In this document: one piece after another, positions 31,754-42,738 of the stretch | Layout of the letters: each line of letters starts with the position of its first letter | Numbering within the stretch: position 1 is the stretch's first letter | NCBI GenBank assembly: GCA_031213475.1 | Contig: JARUPZ010000005.1 | Coordinates: 2,573,732 to 2,637,731 of the forward strand | DNA: 64,000 bases | From: Nereocystis luetkeana | Taxonomy: Eukaryota; Sar; Phaeophyceae; Laminariales; Laminariaceae | Direction of reading: 5' to 3' | Made by a program: the position numbers and the translations under genes | Notes under the pieces: model-generated | Told to the model about the DNA's origin: nothing | What the model saw: only the letters and a program-made list of their open reading frames with translations | The model's database searches: none

Positions 31754-33931
31754 AATGTTTCTGATTATATATTCTCAGATGAATTAGGCCATTTCCCCCT
31801 AAATCTGATACGAGCGTAGGTCCCGTTGAGTCAGCGCAACACTTCCCGGTAAAAAAACTAAACTGTTGGTGATTTGCAAAACTGCACACGTCGGACAGAT
31901 CACTGCAATCAAGATACTCTAGGTCCTATCCTGCCGTTATGATATGTTGTCCAGGATCTAGATCCTACAGTAATCTGCCATTATTATATGTTGTCCAGGA
32001 TCTAGATCCCAATTTGCCATTATGATATCTTGTCCAGGATTTAAATCCTAACCTCCCGCTATGATATGTTGTCCAGGATCTAGATCCTAACCTGACGTTA
32101 TGATATGCGGTCCAGGATCTACTGTAGATCCTAAACTGCCGTTGTGATATATTGTCCAGGATAAGTACAGCACAAGATCCAACCAAGGTAACAGAACCCT
32201 AGATCATGCAGATTGTACAGCTCCCACATGGCAACACGAGCTACTGTACGTCGAAAGTACAAGATCAGGAAACTATCATCTATCTATCTATCTGATGTGG
32301 AAGATCTACAGTAGATCATTAAGTGGGACTTGATTCTGTCCCACGTGTGAAAATGACAGCTCGTTTCTCGTATATACTTAGCCCCGTAAGGTTCTTCCTC
32401 GGGTGGAGGTATGATAGAGAGATGCGAGCTCGACGAGGGAAGGAAGGGCCAACGTCTTCTCGCGATAAGAATGCCTTCCAAGGCATGAACCGTAGTGGGG
32501 AGGAGGGAGGGAGAAGAGCCTGCTATGTGTGACCCCGGATCTAAGTTACGACTATCAAGATTAATAGGAAGGAGAGAGAAAAGAAGGCCGACGATACTAA
32601 AGGGGATGGACAAAAGTACTCGTACAGTTTAGATAACAAATCCGGGTCTTGGGCGTGAAGTATAGAGATTCTCACGCGAGGAGCGCCAGAAAATTCTCAG
32701 AAAATTCGGTGCTACCCCTATCCCCTCTACAGTAGTAGCGTGCATCTGGCACAAACACGACCAGGTACACGTGGGTGGGGCTGATGAATACCGCTGTGCG
32801 TGGGAGCGGCCAGTAGGTAAGCCGGGATTACTAGGCCGGCGTCCATGCAGGGAAAAAATAAGATCATGGTGTCCGTTGCAAGCGTCAATCACTGCTTGAG
32901 GTGGACCACAGCGGCGGTGACAGTGACGCGGAACGAAAAAACGACGCACGTCCATGCCGAGAGCGCTGCTGGGTCAAGACACTTCGTACTATTTAAATAA
33001 ATAACAATTTAATAAGTCAGCCGTGAGATTGGTTTGTTTCTCCCTCAAAACTCAAGTTTGCGCAAGCTGTTTGTGACACTACTGATGCTTCGATCGGGCA
33101 TACTGCGGGGTGTGTATATTTTGTAAGGCATAGTGGTCTTCGAAATCCGACAGTTTTCGTTCAAAACGCACTCGCCTCCTAGGGACTATGCCACAAAAAA
33201 AAGAGAAACACTCCGAAAATAAGCCCAGTACCCATTCAAGACGTGTACGTATGATGGTGATCACGAGTCGAAAAACGCTTCGTTCCGACGATGTCGCTGA
33301 GTTACGCGACGCGCAGCGCACATTCAACATAGACAGCACGCCGAGAGCAACAGCACACGGCACAACACAAAAACAGCTCGTCCGGACACGAAAAAAGAAA
33401 AAAGAAAAAAAGAAAAAACTCACCATAACAAGGTGGCTTTCGTCCCACTTCATTTGATTTTTTCTCCCTATATAGTGCTGTCTGATACGATGGTCCATGA
33501 TCCATGGCGATCAGGTTCCGCGATGGATCCAGTAATCATGTATCCCCCTACGTGCGTTCACACAGCATATTTTTGTTCTGAATACTATCACGGGGGACCA
33601 TAGTAAATAGGACCTGCCGTACACACAAAAACCTACGGAGTATATATTTACCTATTTTTACTGGCAATATTTGGTCCTATTTACTATGGTCCCCCGTAAT
33701 ATGTACCCCCGAAATAGCGCACCTACGCGTCCGAGAAGCATCCCCGCCCGCGCTCCCCGCTGATGCGGCGGTCGCTCCTCGCAGCGCGGTCCAGAAGCAG
33801 ATAAGCGCGCCAAGCGAATAAGCCGTAGACCAGAGGACCCAGTCGGGATCGTTGAGGTTAAGGTAAGCGGCCAGGAGGAAGAAGGCGCCGAGGGCCGCCG
33901 GGGCGACAACTTCTGACGAGCCGCCGGACAT
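31322..33931 (-). CDS. TMEM220: TMEM220-like multi-pass membrane protein (two exons)
   Basis: Exon 1 is 33931-33723 (start MSGGSSE) and exon 2 is 31697-31322. The donor is TAG/GTGCGC, the acceptor is CTTTAG, and phases agree. About 194 residues. Hydrophobic spans: APAALGAFFLLAAYLNL; VLWSTAYSLGALICFWTAL; MTYGAACLGLAGYSAFLA; GGALIMVQAMVLCAYAG; and ALSVAVAVASIALGLLLPGY. Diagnostic matches to TMEM220 are NDPD after the first span, the EVAREAGGALIM segment (EEGREL-SGL in animals) and the end PAHCGGE (animal PTHCKTVI). Molecular function of the family is unknown to me. An upstream in-frame ATG at 33997 would add a Pro run and is less likely. The gene is convergent with WDR53. Its 2 kb intron holds a (GAT)n tract, an E and an F element, and a B MITE whose right end is about 20 bp from the donor. 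Confidence 0.85.
31724..31757 (+). repeat. (GAT)n microsatellite
   Basis: About eleven GAT units just upstream (in gene sense) of the TMEM220 exon 2 acceptor. Confidence 0.9.
31884..32350 (+). repeat. Repeat family E, copy 10, with internal ~40 bp tandem array
   Basis: Ends GCACACGTCGGACAGATCA and CCCACGTGTGA. Between 31930 and 32165 a unit of about 40 bp containing TATGATATGTTGTCCAGGAT and CTAGATCCTAACCTGC is repeated about six times. Only the single GTGAG..GCAGGATCTG block is present in most other copies, so this copy expanded that block. Confidence 0.75.
32395..32640 (+). repeat. Family F, copy 3
   Basis: GCGAGCTCGACGAGGGAAGG, TTCTCGCGATAAGAATGCCT, AGAGCCTGCTATGTGTGACC and CCCCGGATCTAAGTTACGAC in family order. 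32641-33584 shows nothing recognisable. Confidence 0.65.
33585..33702. mobile_element. Family B MITE, well-preserved copy
   Basis: ACGGGGGACCATAGTAAATA on the left and TTTACTATGGTCCCCCGTAA on the right are almost perfect complements over more than 25 bp, flanked by TA on both sides (TA TSD, Tc1/mariner-like). It lies in the TMEM220 intron about 20 bp from the donor. Confidence 0.85.
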
Positions 33932-34639
33932 TTCTCTAAACAGCGCGGTGGAGGGGGGAGGGGGGGGGGGAAAGGCCAGGTGGGGCGTTACATGCAACGT
34001 ACGATATCGTTAGGACAACAATTTATTCCCTCTTTCGGAAAAAAAACCTGGAACATCAACATTTGCCTCGTTGGGGAAGGTATGACTGAAACATCAACAT
34101 TGGTTCGAATAAAGGAGGGGATATGTAGTCGTCCTACTATTGAACAGTAGATCGTTTCGTTTCTAGAAACTGGGTGTTGGAGGACAGGACCAAACGAGGC
34201 ACCCTACACGAATGAAATATCACTCGAATATCGCTAGCTCTTCTAGAACTCAGGGCCGCTACTATCGAAGAACGTTTCCCCTCATTTTCGTTTCATTTAT
34301 CTGAAAATAAGGACAAAACAGGAAAAAAAAAAAAAGCTGGATATTTCCCCCTAGATGAGGAACTTCAGAGAGAAAAGAAAAATCAGAAACTCTGCTACTG
34401 TAGCATTCCTCGCCCAGGAATCACAAACAGCCGCAGTTTTCTACCTGGCGCACTTTATCCCAGATGTTTGTTGAACGATGTTGACAAGGCTGCGAGTATC
34501 GGACCGAATTCCCCGGATGGGATAGGGAGTACGATGGTCGTAATGTGGCCGAGAGCGCTATTAATACTGTACGAAGGCGGCAGTAGATGACGACAACCAA
34601 GCCAATTGAGACGTTTCAAGGTAGGGGTGTTAATACCTA

Positions 34640-34747
34640 TTACGGGGGACCATAGTTAATAGGACCAAATATTGTTCGTAAAAATTGTCAAATATATAGG
34701 TTTTTATGTATACCGTAGGTCCTATTAACTATGGTCCCCCGTAATAG
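34640..34747. mobile_element. Family B MITE, well-preserved copy
   Basis: TTACGGGGGACCATAGTTAA on the left and TTAACTATGGTCCCCCGTAA on the right, flanked by TA. CAAATATTGTTCGTAAAAAT and GTATACCGTAGGTCC are the shared core blocks. Confidence 0.85.
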
Positions 34748-34832
34748 GGTGGGGTGGGCGGGGGGGTGTACTCGATAGGAGGGATGCACTCGATCTCATG
34801 CATGGCCGCAGGCGTATTACGGGGGGGGGGGG
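34745..34832 (+). repeat. Repeat family A, copy 9 (5' part)
   Basis: G run, TGTACTCGATAGGAGGGATG and ATCTCATGCATGGCCGCAGG, truncated at a long G run (34819-34841). Directly adjacent to the B MITE. Confidence 0.6.
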
Positions 34833-34879
34833 GGGGGGGGGAACGATCAATAGGATTCATTATTAACATTATTTTTATT

Positions 34880-35075
34880 CTTCCCATGTGCCATGTTCGC
34901 CCTTCAATTTCTCTCCCTCCTAGTCGTAACTCGGACGCGGGGTCACATTGCAGCTCCCCCCCCCCCCCCCCCCCGCCCCTCCCCACTACCGTTCGCGCCT
35001 TCGTTCGAATCGTGGGAATACTTCTTCAGCAATTTCTTCCCTCATCGACTCTCGTCTATTGACTGTAGGATGGGA
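34880..35075 (-). repeat. Family F, copy 5 (reverse)
   Basis: TTTCTCTCCCTCCTAGTCGT, AACTCGGACGCGGGGTCACA, a C run and CTTCCCTCATCGACTCTCGT are the reverse complement of the F series. Confidence 0.6.
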
Positions 35076-35191
35076 GGGGGTTGATTCGTTATTGAAGTCG
35101 GGTTTGGTCACCGTGCTATTACTCGAAGGACTATTGCTCGCGGCGGCTGCTTTCGTTTTATTATTTCACTGCGTCCTTCGGGAGGAAGCGC

Positions 35192-35290
35192 TTAACCCTT
35201 TGAGGACCCCAGTCTCGTTTTGGGGATACATCACTTGGAATTATACTGGTTTGACCCCGAATCGGGACTGCGGTGCTGAAGGGGTTAGGG
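35192..35290. repeat. Family D MITE
   Basis: TTAACCCTTTGAGGACCCCA on the left and GGACTGCGGTGCTGAAGGGG..TTAGGG on the right. TTAA is kept on the left. Confidence 0.7.
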
Positions 35291-37912
35291 CTTGACACCC
35301 GGTGTCTCGTGTCTCGTTCCGTTCTCGCGGTACGGTTTTAAAACACGGCGGACGTGCTTGTAAAAGTGTCGAGAAAAACAAAACAGGCAGCACTTTTCAG
35401 ATTCAGACAGTAGTGCGGCTGCAGTGTCATTTTAGGCAGTGTCGTAGAATTGACACGGGACATCACTCAAGATGACAACGCTGTGAGACAGCTACAGTAG
35501 CAATGGACGAGAGGTATGTTTCCTGCTATTACCATGCACTGCGTACGAAATAGCATCGCGTGCGAGGTGCCCGTACCGGCATCAACATACCAGGTACATA
35601 CTCGTAGCCCGTCGGGGGAGTGTGTACGAGTGATATTCGTACTACAGCAGCTGTAGCAGCAGCCGCAGCAGCAGCTGCGATTTTGCTAGAGGTACGAAGG
35701 CATCGCGCGGTACGGTATGGGACCGTCTCGTCCGCCGCAGGTGGTTGTGTTTTTGGGTCTTCCCGAGGGACGGTATGGGAAAAGGTTTCCGTTTGTTTTA
35801 CCGCGGGATAGGAACGGGACGGGAGTCCGAGAAGTCATTCGGTTAACGGGATGGGACGGGACTACACGATTTCCTGGCGGGACGGGAAACGATCGGGAAA
35901 CGCAGTCGGGAATGGTTGGGGACATGATCGGGGACGCCGGCTGGAGACAACGGCTGAAAAGAGGGAAATGTAATCGAGTCCAATTTGTGTACCCTAACTG
36001 GTAGATATCATCCCACTCGAGGGTAATACTCAGTTGGTTTCATAACCGACTTGCGACTACGACATGTCACACACGAACGAGCATCCCTTGTGAAGAAAAG
36101 GAACACAATACGTGCACAACAACATCACGCGTTGTTTTGTAAATTTGAATAGCATGTTATATTCCGAGTATCATGGACAGCTAGCTCTCCATGGCAAAGG
36201 GTGTCCAGGAACCAGGAACTGTTGTTGCTTGGTGTGATTATGCTCGAGGCGCCGAAGCAAAGCCGATGGCACCATCCACCTCCACACCGTCCATGCTTGC
36301 CATGTCTTGTGTGTACGCACGGGTGTGTGTGTTTGTTGTTATAAAAGTTTTAGAACATGTCAGCCGTGAGTACGACCGATACTAAAATGTAATCAAGGCA
36401 AGGGGATAGAAGGGGGTAAAAAAAAACATGAAACAATAAATACCTGGTACCAGGTGCTCGTACCAGGTACCAGGTATCAAATATTTGCAGTCTTCAGTCT
36501 CCTCTACCTACGAGTACGAGTACTGTTGTTTTACACCCAAAAAGTTGCTACTCATAATGCCGTTGCATCGATGACCGTATGATGGGAACCCCCCCCCCCC
36601 GAAAAAAACCCGAAGGGAAATGGGAAGGAAATACTGCTATATCTGTCCCCAATGCAATGATGAGATGCGGGGTGGGAGAGACTGCTGTGCGCGAACGTCG
36701 GGATGAATGTGATTGGAACAACCGGGGAGTTGGATCGAGCAGAGAGTGGGATGGGAAACAGTGGGGACGGGAACAAGACACCTTACAGCTTGATGGTGGA
36801 CGGCGGGAACACAAACGAACGGCGGTGCGGGTCGGGAAAACGCGGTCGGGGATAAAATACCAAATGTTTTCCCGTTCCCATATATACCGCCGTGCCAGGA
36901 CCTTTAACAATCTGGGAGAAGGGATCTTTAGGTTGGTAGGCTGTTCGGATGTTTTGGTTCCTATTAGGATCAAGGTACGGGCGAAGACCCAACCCAACCC
37001 CTGACTCTAACCGTAACTCCAACCCTGACCCCAAACCGCAGCCAAAACGGGCCAAAACTCGCCATAAACGCGGCTACGCCGAGTTTGCATCGAACCAGGA
37101 AATTTCTCAGATGCGGACGACGATTCCGAAGTGCAGACCACGCTACACATTTTCAAGTAAAAAACATCCCTAAAGATCCCTTCTCCCAGACTGCTAAACC
37201 TACGCAGCCTGACACACATACTTTTTTTCTTTTTTTCACGTTTTTTGAAGAGCTGGCTATCATCCTGGGACCCACTTGAGCTTTGCTTGGGATCGTCCAT
37301 CCTATCCATGTACTCGTACTCGTGGACGGCTAGTGCGTGATGGCCAACTTATCGGTGGTGGCACGTGAGCTCTGAGCTAAAGCGAGACCATCTACAGCAG
37401 GGCGAGCACAACCAACAGCAAGTAGCCATCGGGCAACGTAAAATGAGAGCTCTAAAATGATCTTCTGCCTTCCAAACAGCGAGCACAACGACGGTTGAAC
37501 GCTTTCTCTTCGCCTCGGGGCAGCGCACTATGATCACCTTATGAAAAGACGGAGCTGCGTCGCCCAGAATGACTGACACGCCGTCGCACCCTACAGCAGC
37601 TGTAGCGCAGAGCTCAAGTTGCCGGCTGCAGCTCCCAGTTTTCGCAAGGTTCAGTTGGTCAAGGGTTTCCATTATTCTTGAGCGGATGTTCATAACTTGT
37701 AACGCTTTTCATTCAGATGCTAAAAATCGGAAAATGCGGTGCATCATGTGTCGTTTGAGACCCTGATCTCGGTCTACATGAACATGAGACATGGTATCGT
37801 TATCGTTTTATGAGTGTCTTATCGCGAGACCGCGCGATAGGCAACACGACGGGCTGCGAACTACGGAACACTTGTACGCACGTAGGACGAGTAAACTCTC
37901 CTACCGTGCGCG
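35291..37912. other. Intergenic interval upstream of the unknown large gene
   Basis: No convincing exon. Two stretches (35755-35935 and 36585-36870) are rich in GGGACGGGAA and GGGAAC motifs and create open frames in several phases by composition. A telomere-like inverted-repeat element lies at 36898-37200. 35380-35640 and 37200-37800 hold nothing I recognise. Confidence 0.5.
36898..37200. repeat. Inverted-repeat element with telomere-like core
   Basis: Ends TTTAACAATCTGGGAGAAGG..GATCTTTAGG (36900-36930) and CCTAAAGATCCCTTCTCCCA..GACTGCTAAA (37168-37198) are inverted repeats of about 28 bp. Inside is a run of CCAACCC / CTAACCG / CTGACCCC units (36985-37030) resembling degenerate telomeric repeats. 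Confidence 0.65.
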
Positions 37913-38083
37913 ATGTTGAAGGCTCCGTATTCGTCGGATGTAGACGGCCCCTGGCAGCCGAACCTCGCCGGGCTCCACCTTTGGCGAGTCCAGCCCAGCC
38001 AGGAATCTCTCCACCAGATTATTCGGCCTTCCACAGCGCAAAAACCGATTGTTATGACCGCCACCTGCATGTCTGGTCGAAAG
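37913..38083 (+). CDS. Unknown gene, candidate first exon
   Basis: 57 codons from ATG 37913, with a TAA in frame 21 bp upstream, to AAG/GTGGGC. Sequence MLKAPYSSDVDGPWQPNLAG then a helix-like part ending TATCMSGRK. It joins in phase 0 to the next candidate exon at 39102. A TTAGGG-like run begins 30 bp into the intron. No family recognised. Confidence 0.5.
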
Positions 38084-38114
38084 GTGGGCGCACAGTATCA
38101 TCTGGCGTCCTGTA

Positions 38115-38142
38115 CGTATCGTAGGGTTAGGGTTGGGGTTAG
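38115..38142 (+). repeat. Short interstitial telomere-like repeat
   Basis: TAGGGTTAGGGTTGGGGTTAGG, about four TTAGGG-type units with one variant. Confidence 0.7.
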
Positions 38143-39101
38143 GTGTATGGTGTACGTACGCTAAACAAAGGTCACCGCTCTGTGGTACTTCAATGCCCAT
38201 GACGACAGTTGTCAGCTATCAGGAGCAGGGCAATCTCGGCTGTAGTAACAGCAGTAGTGCGAGTTCTCGTCGGTTCATGATCATGCCGAGTCCTCTTGAG
38301 TCTTGCTCCTTCAAAAATCGACGCTCAGATGACTGCTTCAGCGCTTCTAGCATATTGACACGTGCTGTAAGCTGTAAGGATTTTGTTCGACTCCGGGCAT
38401 GAAGGTTGTTTTGGATAGCCCTCTGTCATCTCCCTGTTGTACCCAGGGTGCTGGGCAACATGCTATACACGGGTCTCATTTTCTTTTGAAGTGTTGGCCG
38501 GACTCCGAGAAGTCCGTGTTTGTGTCACGATATTCAAGCTCAACCTTGAATAAATTTCGGTATGTATACTGTACATGCAGTATATTTCCTGGTTGAGCTT
38601 GTCTTACCGCTGCCGCGTGACCGAAATCATTGCCGCTTTCTCCATGAGAGCTTCTTTGTTCTATACTATCTGGACACGCACGTCGGGCGCCCCCACACTG
38701 TTTCGTGTGCGCCACCAGTTCAGCAGAGACCTAGGAATTTTGTCAAATAGTAGTGGGCGTCCTAAAGCAGGTCAGTCACTGCCTTTGCAAGCGCAACATC
38801 CTACGACTCGAACAGCTCTACTACATAGTCGTGTACGTAGAGCACATACTTCGTACGTTTTTGCCACGAGATGCATTCCTTCCGATATGTTTGCCGAGGT
38901 CGATGCTGCCCCCACTACTTATCGACGAGGTGGAATGATGCTGAAATCGCTACTCAGAATGTGTGTTGGGAGCATGTGCAGGTACGGCGTATCTGGTTTT
39001 CAACCACCTCTGAGCATGTCTCGCGCTCTATAGAGACCTATTACTGTATGCATACCACGCAACTTTACGACCACCTCGCGCGCTTGGTTGGCTTGCTTTA
39101 G

Positions 39102-39270
39102 GTCGTTTTGGGGATTTGGGCTGTGTCAGAAGGAGAAGCCATCTTCATGACCGTGTACGACCCTAAAGCCATCGTGACCCTGGAGGTGACCATTCTTTGC
39201 GGTTGGTGGGCGGAGCTAGAGCTACCCCCGGTGAAGTCCATGACGACGACGGACCTCGACGGACTGGCCG
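39102..39270 (+). CDS. Unknown gene, candidate exon 2
   Basis: Follows a TTGCTTTAG acceptor in phase 0, reads VVLGIWAVSEGEAIFMTVYD.., continues through LELPPVKSMTTTDLDGLA and stops at a GTAACG donor in phase 1. It fits the first exon exactly and the next one by phase. The alternation of short hydrophobic strands suggests a beta-rich fold; I do not recognise a named domain. Confidence 0.5.
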
Positions 39271-39815
39271 GTAACGACAACCTCCAAGCAACGCCCTGTC
39301 CCTACGTACCACATCGAATACACACAAATATTGGGAGACAGTACGCGGTTTCGATCGCCTCGCGCACAATCCATAGCAAACTCAATGCTTCAGTAGTTCG
39401 TACTGTAGCTACGGTGGGGCAAGGATAATGGGCTGCGTATTCCGTGTTGTGCGTAAGGGCCCTCCCGCCTGGTGTCTGCGTGTCCGTTGCCCCTGATTAT
39501 CAGTGCTGTAAGATTGGAGAGCACTTATGTGGTGTGCGACTTGCGAGATCACTGCGCCGAGTCGATTTTTCCCGTCCATAATACCTTTCGAGATATTTGG
39601 TGGTTCTTGCCCGCATCACAGGTCTGAAGGAGATTCCCGACTTTGTCTTTGCGTTTGCAGCTTTCCGATTTATGTCTCATGTTTCCCATAAGGCGAAAGC
39701 CGCATTGGACGCACCTTAGCTCGTCGTCATATTTCCTGTCACACGGCAGCGCCAACACAGTACCGATCACCTTGCACCTCCGCGCTCTTACGCCATACTC
39801 CGCTTCCCGTTGCAG

Positions 39816-40072
39816 CTTACGTGACACAAGGGATCTCCCTGCAACTTCCACCGCTGGATCACAAGGGTCGGGTAGACATGACCAAAGCTTATCTAAAGTT
39901 TGATCCTGGCCCGGCGCCTCCCCTGTTCGAGTTCGGTCCCAACCAATTCGATGCTCGACCCCCTGGGTGCAGCAAAGATCCGACGGCTTCCTCGGTAAAG
40001 GGTCGGCACGTGGTGTGGAAAGGGCTTCGTCGATTTGGTCGGCGGGCCATTCTTCTGGCGTGCGCTCGAAAT
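39816..40072 (+). CDS. Unknown gene, candidate exon 3
   Basis: TTGCAG acceptor; the first two bases complete a codon left by exon 2. Reads YVTQGISLQLPPLDHKGRVD.., then a Pro-rich FDPGPAPPLFEFGPNQFDAR. The end is uncertain: a GTAAAG donor at about 39992 and a GTCAGT at 40073 are both possible. Confidence 0.45.
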
Positions 40073-40372
40073 GTCAGTGCGGTGGTTTTTCTGTTCGTTC
40101 AGTAGTTAAGCCGGGTTCAGGGGTGTACGAGTTGATCTTGCAAGAGGACGAGGAAACATGCTCACTACTGATAAAGGGAAGGTGGTGTGTTGGAAGCCGC
40201 GGTGACACGCGGGGTTTTACCGAGCTTAGGACGCGTGCCACGATAGGGATTGCAATTAGCACCTTTTTGAGGGGACAACTCGTGCACCAGGTGTGGCGCC
40301 GCTCAACCTTACCACGAGGCGCGGGAGCAAGATAATATATGGTGTTGTTGTTCTTCTTGTTTATTGTGGTAG

Positions 40373-40438
40373 ACGAGTTGACTGAGGTCAAGGGGGTTCT
40401 CATCCCTCTTCCCCGTGACCCTGGAAAACCATCCAAAC
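40373..40438 (+). CDS. Unknown gene, possible small exon
   Basis: After a T-rich tract and GGTAG acceptor: DELTEVKGVLIPLPRDPGKP.. to a GTATTT donor, ending in phase 1. The phase with the previous exon is unresolved. Confidence 0.3.
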
Positions 40439-40894
40439 GTATTTTTAAGCAACCCATTGGGGAAGGCATAAAACCCTCCTCATATGCCCGTTGGACAATT
40501 TTCAGCTACATAAATCACACTAATCAACCGATCAGAATACATCAGACATTTGCGTGACTGTGAACAACTGCCATGTCTTACACTTTTGGCGAAAACATAT
40601 TTGACTGCCAGGGCTCCTCAAGGACACTGGGGATCTTCCTAACACCATAGGAACACCACTATTATATAATGTGCATGATAGTTATGGTGTACCTAGGCTA
40701 TCGGGTGTCCCTTTTCATTGTTTCGTGTATAGTCATTTGTTAGGGTGAGGTGCAGAGCTCTCGGACAAAAGTGTGGAGCCCCAGAAAGGCAGGTGCACCC
40801 TTAACGTAGAGCATGTGCCTATTTTGGTATTGATTGTCTTGCACGGAGGGGAGCCTCTGTTGTTGCCGCACGCCTCGCAGACCACTGCTCGAAG

Positions 40895-40972
40895 CTTTTC
40901 TCGCTCCCACTGCCGCAGGCGAGTCGGAGAGTAAAAAAGTCTCGACCAGGAACCTTGACATCAGAGAAAAGT
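40895..40972 (+). CDS. Unknown gene, possible exon
   Basis: FLAPTAAGESESKKVSTRNL..DIREK, ending at a GTAGGT donor in phase 1. The acceptor may be CTCGAAG (phase-compatible with the 40373 exon) or CTCGCAG at 40880. Confidence 0.3.
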
Positions 40973-41407
40973 GTAGGTGAAATACGGACAGCAGGATTTT
41001 CATTTCAACTTTTCGACGCGTGATAAGGGTTTGGAGTAGAATCTGTATTTTATGTGCGGCTCCTCATTTGATCGTGGTATAGACAATTCGGCTACGAGAA
41101 AACTTCAAACTTGAAAGCTGTGATAGACTATCGTATGGGTTTTTGAATCTACCGAGAACCTTGGAATATAACACATCGGATCGAAAAAACGAAAGTTACA
41201 ATGGTTGGGCAGCTTCTCGGATGAGGATCTCGGTCAGTGAGAAAGGGTTAGGCTATACTACTCTCAATTAAAAACCCTAACGTAGCACGGCCCTTAACCA
41301 CATTGCTATTTGCTTGGGGTCATTCAAGATAGCAGGAAAAGAGCCAACATTTGACAGCGTCAAATATCAGGAGGGGCAAAGGAGGAGGTAACGGGCGTCG
41401 TTGGCAG

Positions 41408-41490
41408 CACAACTGATAGAGGCGTTTTCAGTTATTTATGAGACCTATGGCTCGGTGCAGTTCAATGCTGCGCTTGACGCGTGCAGGAGC
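41408..41490 (+). CDS. Unknown gene, candidate exon
   Basis: TTGGCAG acceptor, QLIEAFSVIYETYGSVQFNA..ALDACRS, GTGAGA donor. The start phase fits the preceding candidate and the end phase 0 fits the next (41727). Likely helical. Confidence 0.45.
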
Positions 41491-41726
41491 GTGAGAGTGG
41501 ACACCGAACTAATAAGTAGCCATTTATGTGAAACCCACTGGTCACAAAAAAATCGGCGTTGTAGTGGTGAACCGCCATGGGGGAGACAATCACACACGCT
41601 GACCAGGCCGACGTTGTGAGAGATGGTTATCGCAAATCCGGGCATTTGATGCACACCCGCCTGCACTTCAATACTTTCGTGGCCCACGCACGCTGACGTC
41701 TGCCTAACTCCCGTCCGGTGGCACAG

Positions 41727-41789
41727 GGCCCGTCTGAGATGGTCGTTCGAGGGTGGGACTCTTCCATGGCGTGGCGGATGACGAACGTG
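41727..41789 (+). CDS. Unknown gene, candidate exon
   Basis: GGCACAG acceptor, GPSEMVVRGWDSSMAWRMTN.., GTGAGA donor in phase 0. The frame stays open to 42023, so a longer exon ending at a GTAAGC donor near 41900 is an alternative. Confidence 0.4.
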
Positions 41790-42130
41790 GTGAGAACGAA
41801 GTTCGGAGAAGCACGGTGCTTCTATGCCACAGTGTCGTCCGATGTCATATGTGAAAAGCGTATGCCAGTTCGACTGACGTTGCAACATGAGGGCCAATAC
41901 TGTAAGCATACTGCCGGCGGGCACATGCACTTCAGACAAAGGTATTCCGCAATTGGTTGGCCCAACCGTGAGTCATGCAGATGTACCAAAGCTACCAAGG
42001 CTACTCGCAGTGTACGGCAATAGGGGGCAATCTCTCCTCTCCCTGATCCGCTTCGTTAGGAGACATCAACCCTTGGTTGTGTACAGCCAGCCTCTTTTCT
42101 CTGTCTCAACCCACTGTTTTCATCCGCCAG

Positions 42131-42228
42131 GGATGCCTGGACGTTGCGGCACCTATTGCACCCGCAACCTGTTGATCCAGAGCTCGGACTCTACATACCG
42201 TGCCGCTTGATCCCAAAACAACTCGAAG
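42131..42228 (+). CDS. Unknown gene, candidate exon
   Basis: CCGCCAG acceptor, then DAWTLRHLLHPQPVDPELGL..IPKQLE. The GTTACG donor in phase 1 gives a join to 42311 across an 82 bp intron. The start phase does not match the 41727 exon, so something between is unresolved. Confidence 0.35.
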
Positions 42229-42310
42229 GTTACGTTTTACGAAGAAGACTGGAGAACATGGAACGACCAAGCAAGGCCATCGAGTTCGTCCACCGGGAGT
42301 TTCTCTCCAG

Positions 42311-42738
42311 ACGACCAATGGAATAACGATCTAGGGCGCGCACCAGGCGCCTATCAAGACAACCTTGTCACCGACCCGGCCTATAGGGTCAGGGGTGGCG
42401 GCGCAGGTACACCAAGAAATCCTCGCATAAGCCACTGGCGTCACTCCATTCCCACTAATGACACAACTCAGGCGAGCAAGGACCGCTTGTGTCAGGACAT
42501 CGCCGATCGGGTGGAGATGACGCGGTCAGGGAAGGGAGGAAAGACCTCCCTGATGACACCTCGAGCGGGTGGGGAGTGCGGGAGTGAAGAAGGACGGACC
42601 AAGGGAAGTCGCGAAGAGGAGGAGGTCGCAAGAGCGTCAGGTGTTCCGACTAGTAGAGGCCGGAGTCAAGGAAGCACCGGATTGGTGAGGAGCCTTGGCG
42701 GAGGGCACGGCGGTGAAAATGTGTTGGATACAGAAAAG
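42311..42738 (+). CDS. Unknown gene, candidate exon (143 codons)
   Basis: CTCTCCAG acceptor and GTGAGA donor. Reads DDQWNNDLGRAPGAYQDNLV, DRLCQDIADRVEMTRSGKGG, an Arg/Glu/Gly-rich low-complexity middle, and GGENVLDTEK. Ends in phase 0, matching the next exon. The stop-free length and polar composition look like a disordered linker. Confidence 0.45.

Noticed and set aside
34643-34745. Rho-independent terminator-like hairpin
   Set aside because: The perfect stem is the inverted repeat of MITE B, and bacterial terminators are not expected here.
35717-37004. Coding frames of 95-149 codons
   Set aside because: They overlap GGGACGGGAA repeats and are open in several phases on both strands; no splice-compatible chain.
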